From: Verpa conica
Lineage: Eukaryota > Ascomycota > Pezizomycetes > Pezizales > Morchellaceae
Direction of reading: 5' to 3'
NCBI GenBank assembly: GCA_033030425.1
Contig: JAUFSD010000024.1
Coordinates: 682,001-746,000 of the forward strand
Length of the DNA stretch: 64,000 bases
Shown piece after piece: positions 24,465 to 36,197 of this stretch. Every line of letters starts with the position of its first letter. Positions within the stretch are counted from its first letter, which is position 1. The position numbers and the translations under genes were made by a program. Below the pieces are notes generated by a model. It was not told the origin of the DNA. It saw only the letters and a program-made list of their open reading frames with translations, and did not search any database.

Positions 24465-25061
24465 TGTTACGTCAAAAGGGGTGTCGTTGCTCGTTTAGGA
24501 GAATGGAGGGAATGAGAGCGAGGCGCGCGATAGTGATAGGTATAGGATGGTGGCGATGATGGAAAGGAAATATGGGGGTTGAAGGAAGGTTAGTGACGAT
24601 GGGGATGATTATTTCTTGAGGATGGAGGTTGGTTGACGCGCACACGGGCCTTTGTTTCTGCGATTTGCTTTGGAGTGTTGGCCCCTAATTGCTGTTTCAG
24701 GCTAGGAATTGGCGCAGACAATCCTATTGTTCTCTCTGTAGATAACGGGATTGTCAGGACTTACACAGGCCAGTGGAGTATGCAGCACGGGCGTTGAGCA
24801 GATAATTCCATTGTGAGAGTGTTACCCACGTGGCGTCATCCTTAACCCCACACGTGATTGCGCAATGAGTCATCAGCCACTAGACGCGTCCTATTCAGCC
24901 ACTCGGGAGAACACTTAAGCTGTCACCCCTCAACGCGGACTGAGGTCGCGTTTTCCCTCCAGCTCCTCGCCACGACACTCTCCCACGGCACAACCCCCCA
25001 AGTGCCCATCTACTTTCTCAGGACACAAGTACCAAATTTCTAATCGCCTACTATAGTAAAC
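24465..25061. promoter_or_regulatory. Divergent promoter of U1-70K and RAD51 with MluI-box motifs
   Basis: The 597 bp carry GACGCGTC at 24883-24890, a perfect MluI cell-cycle box (ACGCGT). ACGCG cores also occur at 24636-24640 and 24933-24937, and a CACGTG E-box at 24851-24856. MBF/DSC1 factors bind ACGCGT in yeasts and drive G1/S genes including RAD51. Whether this fungus uses the same factor is inference. Confidence 0.6.
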
Positions 25062-26345
25062 ATGTCTGGAGAAGCTCAAGAGGATCAGTTTGATGATAAT
25101 GCCTCTCAGTTTGGTGGACCTGGTGCTCCCACGCCCCTCACACAGCTGGAGGTATACAACACCACACACCACACATGCTCCCTAATTGACTTGAAAGTAA
25201 ACACTGATTCGGTATAGGGTAATGGAATTTCTGCGAGGGACATCAAGGCTGTTGTCGAGGCGGGATACAACACTGTCGAGTCGGTGGCGTACACGTTAGT
25301 CTCCACCCCCAGGAAAAATATATCAAAGTACTAAAAATTTCGCCAATAGACCCAAACGACAGCTCCTCACCATTAAGGGCATCTCGGAAGCAAAAGCAGA
25401 TAAACTTATTGCCGAGGGCAAGTTTCATCCCAGTATATACTTTAGCCAAATATACTCATAAACCCACTGTAGCCTCCCGTCTCGTCCCAATGGGTTTTAC
25501 CACAGCCACAGAAATGCATCAACGTCGCTCTGAGCTGATCTCTATAACCACTGGTTCAAAACAACTCGATACACTCCTAGCGGGTGGAATCGAAACAGGC
25601 TCTATAACAGAGATTTTCGGCGAGTTTAGGACTGGTAAATCGCAGCTCTGCCACACACTTGCGGTAACTTGTCAGTTACCGTTTGATATGGGCGGTGGGG
25701 AAGGGAAGTGCCTCTACATTGACACGGAGGGTACATTCCGTCCCGTCCGTCTTCTTGCCGTTGCAAACCGCTATGGCCTCAATGGGGAAGAGGTGCTGGA
25801 CAATGTTGCATACGCCCGTGCCTATAACAGTGACCATCAACTGCAGCTCCTTAATCAGGCTGCTGCAATGATGACAGAAACACGTTTCTCACTCCTCATT
25901 GTTGACTCTGCGACCTCTCTATACCGCACGGATTTCTCTGGCCGTGGGGAGCTCGCGGCGAGGCAAACACATCTTGCAAAATTCATGCGCACACTCCTGC
26001 GACTTGCAGATGAATTTGGAATCGCGGTGGTCATTACAAATCAAGTTGTTGCGCAGGTCGATGGTGGGGCTGCTATGTTTAACCCAGATCCAAAGAAGCC
26101 AATAGGGGGACATATCCTTGCACACGCCTCCACTACGAGGTTGTTTTTGAAGAAAGGAAGGGCGGAGACAAGAATTTGTAAGATTTATGATTCGCCTTGT
26201 TTGCCAGAGAGTGAGTGTATGTTTGCTATTAATGGTAAGTTTGACACGTCCCTTTTACCTTGTCTATTTAACTATGGTGCATGTGACTAACAGTACTATA
26301 GAGGACGGAATCGGTGATCCAAACCCTAAAGATCTCGAGAACTAG
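25062..26345 (+). CDS. RAD51: DNA recombinase RAD51
   Basis: Five exons, 25062-25151, 25218-25294, 25350-25417, 25473-26234 and 26302-26345, give 346 residues, the normal length. The N-terminal helix-hairpin-helix domain ([20 protein letters not shown]) is followed by the RecA core with Walker A GEFRTGKS at 128-135 and Walker B LLIVDSAT. The end is [14 protein letters not shown]. Rad51 forms the filament on single-stranded DNA for homologous strand exchange. Intron 3 (25418-25472) begins GC instead of GT (AGG then GCAAGT) and is needed to join ADKLIAEA to [10 protein letters not shown]. Exon boundaries are otherwise canonical; the last intron has a CTAAC branch. Upstream MluI boxes suggest S-phase expression. 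Confidence 0.97.
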
Positions 26346-27018
26346 TCTCATTTTTTTCTCTTTTCTCTCTTTTCTCTCTAGCTCATCCCTTCTCCCTGGG
26401 AACGTAGGTGGATATTTTTCTTTTATAGTAATTTGCGGACTGGGGCCAAGTTTCGGTCGCGAATTTTCGATTTTCATGGTAATTGGCGTTTCGTTTTTTC
26501 TTCTTCTCTTGTATACACGGGAGGTTGGGTTTGGAATGGAGTCGTGATTAAAACATTTCTAGAGACAAAATTTGATTTACTGGTAGCTTCCTAGAATGAA
26601 TGAATATATTACTTATAAATACACGAAGCCCTAAAGCTATGGTATTCGAACAACGTACGCAAAAATAAAAACAAAATGATAAAATAAAGGACCGCTATTA
26701 AGTTTCTGTCATCTCCTGGTAGCTTCCTAGGGTTGTGGGGTGCGATCATTGGCCATTGGGCTAGTGAAACTTCATTACTCCCTCAAGAGTTTCTATTGAG
26801 ACTGCAACTATTAAGGCGCAGCTGTTAGCAATACGACCATTCTTTGAGCAATCATCACTAGTAGAAGCTATAGTGTAAATCCAAAAGTATCTTTTACTTT
26901 AACGTTAGCTCCATGCTATGCTCGATCAATAGCCTCATTATGATTTCATGTTTCCCCCACTGTAGTGCATGCTATGTACTCCTTGCCCTCTTTGATAGCA
27001 TATTTTTCTCTCCATCAG
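26346..27018. other. RAD51 3' flank and gene-free region
   Basis: Starts with a pyrimidine-rich stretch, likely RAD51 3' UTR, then AT-rich sequence with no gene-like frames. The phrase TGGTAGCTTCCTAG occurs twice, at about 26581 and 26717, as a short direct repeat. Confidence 0.5.
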
Positions 27019-27438
27019 TCAAATTAATGCTCTACAGTACTCCCCTACCATAGCTATTTGAAGAGCTGTCAGTCTCACTGTATTCTGCGCCTCGATCTTA
27101 CTTCCATGATCTAGCAAAGACTCGGTCATCTTTTCATCACCAATGGTAAATACTTTATGCAGTAAGGTGGATCCAGCATCCTCTCCCACCTCGATGCCCG
27201 CTCCATACTCTATCGACAACTTCATTATACTTCCATACCTAACCAAACTTGTTATAGTTCTAATTACCGCTAAACTTACTTTATTTTCCCTCAGCTTCTG
27301 AAACGAAGTCCGGCCCGCAACATGATCATGAAGTTCCGTCGTCATCGGGAGTAGCATTTTATTTACACACCTAACGGATGGCTTTCCTAGCTGTAGTCTT
27401 TGTTGAAAAGAAAAACCGTCGATGATTCCTAGTACCAT
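27019..27438 (-). pseudogene. Ankyrin-repeat gene relic
   Basis: A 139-codon frame whose C-terminal half resembles ankyrin repeats: STLLHKVFTIGDEKMTESLLDHGSKI and a following RLTALQIAMVG unit, each with the usual LL-xx-G-ADI-like spacing. It lies alone in a repeat island, with no clear partner exons on either side, and repeats before and after are degraded. I read it as the decayed remains of an ankyrin gene. A short intact lineage-specific protein is possible but less likely. Confidence 0.45.
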
Positions 27439-28545
27439 GTAAACAAATTTTCCTACTTATATACCTAATTCTATTCCATTATCTTTTAGTTTGTAATACC
27501 CAAAGTCGCTAATCTTGGCCGTTATAGTGATGGTGAGGCTATCGGGACGTGCTATAAGATCTCAAAGAATTGTAAAAAGTACTTATAAAGCTATATATTG
27601 ATCTTTTAGAATCATCCGACTCCAAAGAGAAAAATGAAAATCGTATTTACCACTTTCAGCTTTGTCAGCACCAGTGATTCTCGTGAATTCAGAAACGTGT
27701 GCACTTTAGGCACTACACTACTCTCAGAGATCTAATTCCCTCCTCTTCCTCTTATAGCCATACTGTCTTGGATGCCCCTCTGCCAAGTACAGCACCTCCC
27801 CCTCTCTCATTACCTTCAGGGTACTATAAGGAGCTTATGGATTCAGAGATTTTTGTCTACTACCATCTTTAGTTTTTTCAAAGGATTAAGATACCACAGC
27901 TGTATGGAACATTTTCTTGCATAGTACTTGGTACGCAGATGGGGGGTAGTTTGCTTTAGCACCTCGGTCTCTAATATTCAAACTTAGAAATATGAAGGAT
28001 ATACTAGAACTATAGGGAATTATCAGAGGGGCTGCAATACAATTCATACTCAACACCAGCAATCATGATGTCTTGAATCAAGATGTAAGCCTTGATAGCA
28101 TTTCGGTATTTCGGCCTAGTGAAAATCGTAGGTATAGTTTGGCTCCGTAGTTATTCATGATTAACTTCGGAAAGGCGATTTTCAATAGAGGGAAGCGAGG
28201 AGAAAGTGGAAGGAGATTTCTTTACGTTTAATCATATGTTGAAGAATTATGTACAAGGGAAGATCCAGAGTGTAGGGAGATGTAGGTCGAGCATAGCTAT
28301 ATTTAGTGAGAAAGCTCTTGGAGATTATGAAGTCATACCGTGCTTAGTTGCTTAGTTGAAGTTTTATATTTATGGTGTGACTTTGAAAAAGATCGCTAGG
28401 ATGAAAGGGTCAAGTATAGTCACCATCAGGTAATGTTATATAATACAAGCCACTTCAGGCTTTTGACTGGAAATTCTTCTATTGAGAATAAATACCTATA
28501 GTGAATACATGTATAAGTATAGAGCAGAACCTACTCTCTCTATCC
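27439..28545. other. Gene-free AT-rich region
   Basis: No recognisable gene, repeat or RNA. Short AT-rich tracts dominate. One copy of the GTGAATACATGTA motif lies at 28501-28513, just before the second dispersed repeat. Confidence 0.5.
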
Positions 28546-29386
28546 AGTGTGATCCACGAGTCTGGGGGCCACGAGGCCGAGGCACCTCGAGGCCTCTCTC
28601 TAGACTCACCTTAGGGTGGCTCAAGATAAATAATAATAATTTTTAAAAAAAGTTTGCGGAGAAAAACAGGACACCCTGACTACTCCTACTATATAGTCAG
28701 CTTGACCCAAAGGTCACAAACTGTATAAAACAGGTAATAGTATTGTACTATAGAATTAGGTAGTATAGGAAATGTAGTAGATCAGGTATAGTCTTGTGCC
28801 CATCCCCTACGGTACAGCTTGCTGCGTCACCGTAGGGTCTGGAGCAGTAAAGTCCCGAAATCTTTCGGAGCTACCTCCGAAAACCTCCGCAGAGCTCGGG
28901 GGTTTTCAGAGGCTCGGGGCCTTTTATAGCCTCCAAAGGTACTTAGGATTGTGTGGAGCTGCTACACATTCCTAAGTACCAAGTAACACTCCGAGAACCT
29001 CCGGAAGACCCCGGCCTGTCGGGGGTTTTTCAGCTAGTTTGGGGGCTCTTCTAGGTAGCTCGGAGCTTTTATAGGTACTTAAGTTTACATGCTGGCTCCA
29101 TACAAACCTAAGTACCAATTATACCCCGAGAGCCCCCGAGCCAAAATATGTCCGAAATGCAAGCTCGGAGAGGTTAGCACACCAGACCCTACGGTGGCTG
29201 CGCAGCAAAAGCAACCATTGGGGCTGGGAACGAGACTAGATCAGGTATATAAAATATTTAATAGTTAAACTATTACTAAAAATAAGTTTTATACCTCAAG
29301 GCTTTTTGAGGTACCTCGAGGCCAGACTCCTAATTCTCAAGACGAACCAAAGCTAGAAGCTTATAAAGCCGAGGCACCTTGGGACC
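28546..29386 (+). repeat. Dispersed repeat, copy B, split by an insertion
   Basis: Homologous to 21373-21754 in the same orientation. The two halves, 28546-28790 and 29237-29386, are separated by a 446-bp insertion. The left half holds the shared AAAAAAAGTTTGCGGAG and CAGCTTGACCCAAAGGTCA landmarks. The right half holds the TTTAATAG...CTCAAGG...GCCAGACTCC...AAAGCCGAGG series. Confidence 0.8.
28791..29236. mobile_element. Nested non-autonomous DNA transposon with target-site duplication
   Basis: A 446-bp insertion inside copy B of the dispersed repeat. It is flanked by a perfect 13-bp duplication TAGATCAGGTATA (28778-28790 and 29237-29249) that occurs once, in diverged form, in copy A. Its ends are imperfect inverted repeats about 60 bp long: left GTCTTGTGCCCATCCC and ACCGTAGGGTCTGG; the right end reads GTCTCGTTCCCAGCCCC and ACCGTAGGGTCTGG on the other strand. 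The interior contains two tandem subunits, each with a hairpin built on GGTACTTAGG/CCTAAGTACC (about 28938-28981 and 29072-29117). It encodes nothing. The long duplication and long inverted repeats point to a Mutator-like (MULE) MITE, though 13 bp is on the long side. Confidence 0.8.
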
Positions 29387-29602
29387 AACCCCTCAGCACC
29401 CGGGCGAGGGACCGTCGCCCAGTCTCCTGGAGAGGTGCTGGTGTTACCCGGCCGTACCACATTAACGCGCCTGCAACCCCTCCCCCTCCAGCACCCCCCA
29501 CCCACTCGCTACCACTCTATGAACTTATGCTAACTATTGAGAACAGCGCCTTATAGCATCACCAGCAGTAGGGCCCTGCCAGCAGTAGGCCCCCCAGCGG
29601 CC
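29387..29602. other. GC-rich hairpin-containing sequence
   Basis: Abrupt change to GC-rich DNA directly after the dispersed repeat. Nested inverted words such as GGGCGAGGGACCGTCGCCC at 29401-29419 and CAGCACC...GGTGCTG form potential hairpins. It may belong to the same element as the tandem array that follows. Confidence 0.45.
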
Positions 29603-29900
29603 GTACTGGTACGAACACCTCATGTCCGGCGCGTCAATGTGACCCCCAGAGAACCCCCAGCGCGACAGCTGCAGCAAGACTCCCAGGACCTCCCCCAAGG
29701 CCCCAGCAGCCCCCGGGCCACCAAGCGAACAACCTACCCGTACTGGTACAAACACTCCGTGTCCGACGCGTCGACTGGACCTTGAGCTGCTCCCCAGCGC
29801 GACAGCGGTAGCAGGCAGGCAAGCAGGCAAGCAGGCAGGCAGGCAGGCAGGGGGGGGGGGGCAGGTACGAACACCATGAGCCTGACGCGTCAATGTGACT
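29603..29900. repeat. GC-rich tandem array with GCAGGC microsatellite
   Basis: Three diverged copies of a unit that begins GTACTGGTACGAACAC and contains GACGCGTC start near 29603, 29740 and 29864. A GCAGGCAGGCAAGCAGGC microsatellite at 29811-29851 runs into a run of ten G at 29851-29860. Open frames here are low-complexity by-products of the repeat and are not genes. Confidence 0.65.
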
Positions 29901-30813
29901 GGGGGGGGGCCAGGTAGGGGTAGCAAAGTGGACGTATCCTTGTATATAGATTAGGTAGAACATAGAGAATAGAGAATAGAGAACAGAGAAGGCAAAATAA
30001 AGAATTGAGAGTGCTCTAGTTGTGACTTTTTTCCTCAGTGATATTGGGCTCTCCCGGACTTTCAGGGTCCGGCAGCGTATCTCCCGGAGATGACGTGCAG
30101 CGTAAAGCACCTGTGGGAGGGTAGGTTTGTGAAAAGCTCGCTCCGCTCTCCAGGAGAGCGGGGAGGAATCTCACCTTTTGCTGATGCAGAGCCCCGCCGC
30201 TACACTGGCGCGGATGGTTTTTGGTTTTCTATGTTGCAACGGATAGATTGTATCCCAGCGCGGATCCTGATAGCATGGAAGGGAAAGCTTAGAGTGTATA
30301 AGCAGGCAGTTAGCTCTTTACTTAGTTCCTTATCAATCAAGTCTTTGTTACAGTTTAGTATATCGAGTCATCTTTATACTTTGGTTTCTAGTTATTAAAA
30401 CTTACTAAGTAATATTCTCTTCTAGAGGTAGAGATAAAGATCAAAAGATGCTTGCTGAGCTGTGAGCTTATCCAACAGTAGTATCATATCAGGATACATT
30501 GAAATAGAACACAAGATAAAACAAAAATCACCAAAACCACTAACTCAAATTGCTTTAAGTACTAGTGCATATATAGTATTTGGAGTTGTAATGGTAATGG
30601 TACCTAATAAACTAGCACATTCTGTCGTTCCTCTGATAAGAAAATGGCAAAATCTATTCTTAAAATCTTAGATCTATAACCATAATTCATAAACAATCCT
30701 AGAATCTACCCTTTCCCCCTATAATATAGTAATAATATGGACCGTATAGCTACATGTAATGTTACAAGTTCCAAAAATACAGATAAACGTATTGAAAAGC
30801 GTACAAAAATTTA
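29901..30813. other. Gene-free region downstream of DNA2
   Basis: Contains a small GAATAGAGAATAGAGAA repeat at about 29964-29980 and GC-rich hairpins (CCGGACTTTCAGGGTCCGG at 30055-30073; GCTCTCCAGGAGAGC at 30145-30159). It then becomes AT-rich toward the DNA2 stop. The DNA2 3' UTR should lie in the last 100-200 bases. No gene is visible. Confidence 0.5.
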
Positions 30814-33800
30814 TCAGGCTACCTCATTAATAATATCCCTCAAAACAGGTCTATTCCCTAAAAAGTCCGCTCTTGCCGCTATACTTTTCTTTCCATTAAT
30901 AACTTTCGCCGGTTTTATTATTTTCTTGCCATTAACGGTCTCGCTACTTTCCGATCTTGGGCTTTGTGTTTGCGTCTGGAAGATAGGTATGATATGGCCT
31001 GTCTGTGCATCCACCGATAGATCATACACCCAGTTATTCTTTTCCATCAACTTCACAAAATTGCCTAGAAGCTCATTAGAGCTCAATGTCGTTTTACTTC
31101 CCAGTACTACCAGCTTCGTCTTCGCCCTTGTAAACGCAACATTAATCCTCCTCCAGTCTCGTAGCAACTCGCCAATATTCTCGTCATCATTTGAGCGGAC
31201 CAGCGAAATAATCACCACCTCTTTATCTCGGCCTTGGAATTTGTCGGCAGTGTGCATTTCGACACTAGGCCGATTACGGAGGAGGTTCTGGATGATCTTG
31301 ATTTGAGAACGGTATACGGAGATGACACCAATAGAGGAAGAGTCAACCCCAGTCGCGATGAGTCCTTCAACAAGTTGAAATGCGAGATCGGCTTCGGTGG
31401 GATTATTAATTCGGTCGCCGCAGCGCTCTTCGCGGGCCGGTAGGGCATCAGTGTTGACGAAGCAAGCCTTGACACTAAAAGGCACAGGACGTTAGCAATC
31501 ATCTAAATTAATTAATAGTAGGTATGACATACTTCTCACTCAACAGATCGCGAATCCAGCAAGGATTACCAGTACATGCTTTTGACGCCGAATGGAGTCT
31601 CTCTAGGCCCTGAATATTCGGAATTTTAAGCCTCTTATTTGCAACTTTTTGGTTGCCGCATCTAAGCATCCCGCTATAGATAAGTTCATTTGATAGTGTC
31701 ATGATCTCTTTACACATTCTATACTGATGCACAAGATTGACAACTGCATACGGGTGGGCTTCGGATAGCAGCTTAAATAAACTAATATCAAGGCCTCCCT
31801 CTCGCGCTCCTGGGTCCCTTACGAGTGGTGGTAGTTGATAGTGGTCACCAACTAAGATAAATGTGTTGGCCATACGGATAGGACCTAAACAGACAGGTAA
31901 CGTGATCTGAGAAGCTTCGTCGACAATACAATAATCAAATTTTCTTTCATTGAAGATAGTGCTGAGATTTCCGTTAAGTACTATTCTATGAATATATTAT
32001 GACAGGAACTAACTCACTGATTAACACCCAAGCATGTCGTTGCCACGACCTTTGGCTTATGGAATACATCATGGATTTCCTTAAATGTCTTCTTTGGGGT
32101 CTCCGCTAACTGCGCAAACTTCTTGACCTCAGGATGAATTTTGGCCCCCGAGCCCACCCGCAGAATATCAATCTTATCATTCCGGATCTTCAAAAGAATA
32201 TTATCCACAGCCGTGTGGGTGTACGAAGTCAAAAGCACGCTCTTTCCTTGGGACACTAGCGCCCTAATAATATGTGCAATAGTTGTTGTTTTCCCCGTCC
32301 CAGGCATTCCCAAAACCAGCGCATAATCCTGAGCTATACTACAGTCAGTAACAGTATCAAACTACAGCAAGGGTCTTAAACTTACCACTCATAACCTTCT
32401 CTATCGCCCTCCGTTGATCCCCATTCAAACTTTCTCCATTATCCAACTGATAGGCTGTTGGTGTATATTTAAAGGTTGGTGCCTCAAGATCCACAACCAA
32501 CCTCCGATATTTCTCTGCTGATGTTGGTGCCATCAGCTGCACAAGATTATTCCTCACAGCTGCCATACCGTTACTGAATTCATCTTTATCCAATCTGAAC
32601 AACATCTCTTTTTCTTGAGCTTGTAATAACCAAGGGTCAAGTGGCTTTTTATCACCTTTCCCATCCTCTATAACCTCCATAATCCCCGCAAAAATCTGAT
32701 TATGCCTCCCCTCAAACCCGGGCTTTCTCGTCCTAGCATTATGAAGCCTCCTATCAACCTGTACCGTGATTTTATGACTACTAATATTGGTAACATATCC
32801 CAACGCCAAGGCAAAGTGGCCCTTCTCATCAGAAATGACCGTCGGCTCGCCGATGTTAATCTGAGAATCTAGAAAGGTGAATCCAGGACTACTTGTCTTC
32901 TTGTTGAATGTGTATGTGTATTTATTGATCTTCCCAGATGAATCGCTCACAGAGATTGAGCCCGGCTCGATAACAAGTCCTCCAAAGCATCTTCCCACAA
33001 GTTCCCGTTCGGAGCTGGTCATCCCCCAGAGCTCTCGGCGGAAGCGAAAGAGGTCTTTTTCTTCTTTTGATAGTAGGTTGTCCCAATGTTTAAAGAATTT
33101 TACATGAGATTCACCAAGGTGATGGGTCATCTCGCTGAACGCGCGTCCAACACCACTCGTTTCTGGGGTTCCGTCTTCCAAGAGCTACTTAATTAGCATA
33201 TGATCAAATTCACTTAGAATGAAGGCTACCTTGTGGTAAATGAAACATGGTGTTTTAGCATAGCACCTCTCACAAGCATCATTGTTCCGTAGCATCTTAG
33301 GAAGCACTGTACGATTACGACAGTAGCTCGCAATCTCATTGCGTCCAATAATCATCCCGCGTAGCTCCTCGCGAATCGCAGGAACTCGAATCATCTCAGG
33401 CTTCTCTATATAGTACAAAATTCCACAAGCCACATCGATATCTATCTAATATCAGCCTATCGTCCAATGGAAGGAGCAAAAGCGGTTAAACAAACCGTAA
33501 CGGTCGGACATGAGAAGGGTATACAGCATGGTTTGAGCCCTGTGCGTAGTAGAGCTTGAATTCTTTCCACTCTTCAACTCAAGAGGAACTGTCAAAGTCT
33601 TCTTGCCATTTTTATCTATGATTGTAGTTTGTACTGTCGCATCAATGTTACCCTTGAGCCCGTACATAGGCGACCAAACATGTTCCTCAATGTCAAGTAG
33701 CTTATTGATTGAAATAATCGGAGCACTCGAACCACGATGATCCGTAATCGTGGCATTTTTCTACAAAGAGATCAGTTTTATTACTAACTAATATCAAGAA

Positions 33801-36197
33801 AACAAGCCATACCTTTGGTTTCGCCGCCACAAATGTCTTCGCCCAATCTTGCATTAACCACAGCCTCGACCTCACGTATTCCGTCGCAACAGGTATCTCC
33901 TCATGAAGAATATAAAGACTTTCTACATGTTCCACGACAAGCTTATCTATGCCAGCATTTAAATACGGAGTCGAGAAATCATTTGCCATCAACGCCATTT
34001 GAAATAAGCCGTGCAATATGTTTCCATACACTAACGGCCTGCTGATTTCCCCTGCTGCTTTTACACGGTCTTGCATAACAGATTTCCGCGTACAGTTGAA
34101 AGAGTCTGCTACTACTGTGCATGAAACAAGAAAGTCGGGGTGTAGAATTATCATGTTGTGAATGTTATCGACGATACATGTGCGGGCTGAATCGAATGAT
34201 CCAATTAAATGAAGATGGTCGCCTTCGATCACGATAGTATCGTACCAGTTCTCGCGAAGTATGATGGTCGACTCGATTTTTGTCTTTTCATCTCTTACTC
34301 TCAATACCTAGATACTTTAGAATTTAACCTGTATAGAAACCTGAATGTGAGATAAACCTTCTCTTCCCGATCTGTATGGTTTTTCCATTTCCATCTTCTT
34401 AAAGAAATCGCAACAACTAAATATCTTTTTATGCTCTTCGGTTTTAAATCTTTCTTGAAATCATTAGACGTCCTACAGACTATGGTTGAGGGATGTATGA
34501 CGCACCAGGCCATTAGATAGCTGAAGCTCTTCTTCATTCCACTCATCAAAGTCAATGTCCCCAAACTCATCCAAGACTTGAGAAGCTGCAATATCGGTGG
34601 CAGTTTTATGGGGTACCGCCTGAAATTTCTTATGATGACGTTGCTGAGTGGGGCTTGTCGGATGCGAGTCTAATATCGGTGCCGTCTGTGTTGTTTCATA
34701 TTTAGAAATGAGGTTTTCAACATCTGCAGTGTAAAAATCATCATCATCATCACCACCAAATTCATCATCGTCATCCTCTTCTTCTCTAAGGGCTAACTTT
34801 GACTCCCCGCCTGGGGATAGCCCTGGCCCTAAATCTAAGGGGTCTGCCAAGGAAAAATTATTCTGATGCAAAACTGGACTATTTTCTGCCAGCTCCTCCG
34901 CTCTCTCCAACATAATCATATCAATATCACCATCATCGAAATCACCAAAGTCCTCAGTATCCGAGCTACTGATCTGGTCCTCATCATTTACTCCTTCACC
35001 TCCTTCCACACCATCAGGATGAATCTCATACCCTTTTCCTCCTCGGCGAGTTGGAGACGACGTGATATCAAGAGCATTGTCGTTTGGATGTGGTAACGGC
35101 GAAGAAGAAGGTATATTCGGCATAGATGAAGGCTTTTCTAATGTTTCCTTCACTTTATCTACCAATCGACTAACCCTTGATAATCTCGACGGTCCATGCC
35201 CATGTCCAACCTCCTCTTCAACCTCGGCTAATCCTTCCAAAGACTCATCTAACTCAGAAGCATCTTCAGATGAAATCATTTTCTTCCTTTTCAACCGTGC
35301 TAGTGGCCAGTCTGGCCCACAGCTGTATGCTCGTCTCAAGCCCACGGGAGACTGGCCCACCCCTCTCCGTGGCGAGGCTTCAGTCCCAAACAAACGAATA
35401 GCTGGATTAACACCCTGGGCATTTGCACCGTTTGAACTACCGGTAGTTGAATACTTGCTCCACAGTTGCATCGCCGGATCAGCCAAAGGAGTTTTGAGTG
35501 TAAACCCCAATCGTTGGAGGTTGAATGTTTCTTTATTACGCTTCCTCCTAGCTGGAGAGTCAACATTTGGGGATGACATAGGAGGCGAGCTAGGTCGCTT
35601 CTTGCCTCTCTTTGCCTTGTTTGGTGCAGGTGTTGTTTGCGAAGCAATATCCGGTGTCCCTCTAGGCGATAATTGCCACATGATCCGATCCTCAGGCGAA
35701 GTTTCGGCCTGTGGAGCAGCCTGGGTAAGTATTCCCTCATCACTGGCTCCCATCAGATCAGACAGAGGTAGCCTCGGGGCTGGAGTTTTTGGGCATTCCT
35801 TGACTGGGTCGGGCACTGGGCCCGGTATATTTGAGTTGACCTTTGAATCTGTGTTCTGTAAACCCATTGTGTCGTCATCGCTATCCCCTCCGGATGTACG
35901 TTTAGACCTTCTGTCTGTTCTGCTTGGTGTAGATGGTTTGCTGAACGCGAAAGCCCCCAGTTTTGATTTTGATTCGGTAGAAATTGGAATTACAGAGCCT
36001 ATTACCGAATTCGTTCGAGATGTGTGTGTTGAAAGATCCCGTTGCTGTAAAGCGTTCTGGTTTCGATTCCAATAAGGGGCTCGGGACTTTAGGTACGATT
36101 AGTAACAAACAATCACAACAATGACATGAGAAGCCGATAGAAGTACCTTTGCAGAGTGATCTTGATCAAAGAAGCTAGTTGTTGGACGTCGAGACAT
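30814..36197 (-). CDS. DNA2: DNA replication helicase/nuclease DNA2 (one-base frameshift)
   Basis: Ten exons: 36147-36197, 34506-36044, 34358-34453, 34307-33813, 33761-33496, 33441-33230, 33184-32386, 32333-32018, 31961-31533 and 31474-30814, about 1620 residues. The N-terminal about 500 residues are disordered and regulatory. The RecB-like nuclease has GNIDATVQ (about Asp767) and LELKSGK (Glu788, Lys790). An iron-sulfur cluster set is visible in FNCTRK plus CERCYAKTPC. The superfamily 1 helicase has Walker A GMPGTGKT (about 1161-1168), Walker B DYCIVDEASQ, and C-terminal motifs TADKFQGRDKEVVI and VAFTRAKTKLV. Dna2 trims Okazaki flaps and resects breaks. Exon 5 reads KNATITDHRGSSAP in one frame and IISINKLLDIEEHVW in the next; a three-base GGG run at 33720-33722 carries one base too many, and total exon length is one base over a multiple of three. 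No intron can fix it. The upstream region has ACGCG boxes. Confidence 0.93.

Noticed and set aside
29534..30110. Open frames of 130-158 codons in the GC-rich array
   Set aside because: They translate the GCAGGC microsatellite and tandem units and show no conserved domain.
31986..32017. A 32-nt intron in DNA2
   Set aside because: Too short for efficient splicing and adds residues not seen in the family; the acceptor at 31962 gives the conserved LGVNHTIFN.
35062..36075. 337-codon + strand frame opposite DNA2
   Set aside because: It is antisense to DNA2 exon 2, contains no domain, and DNA2 is certain on the other strand.
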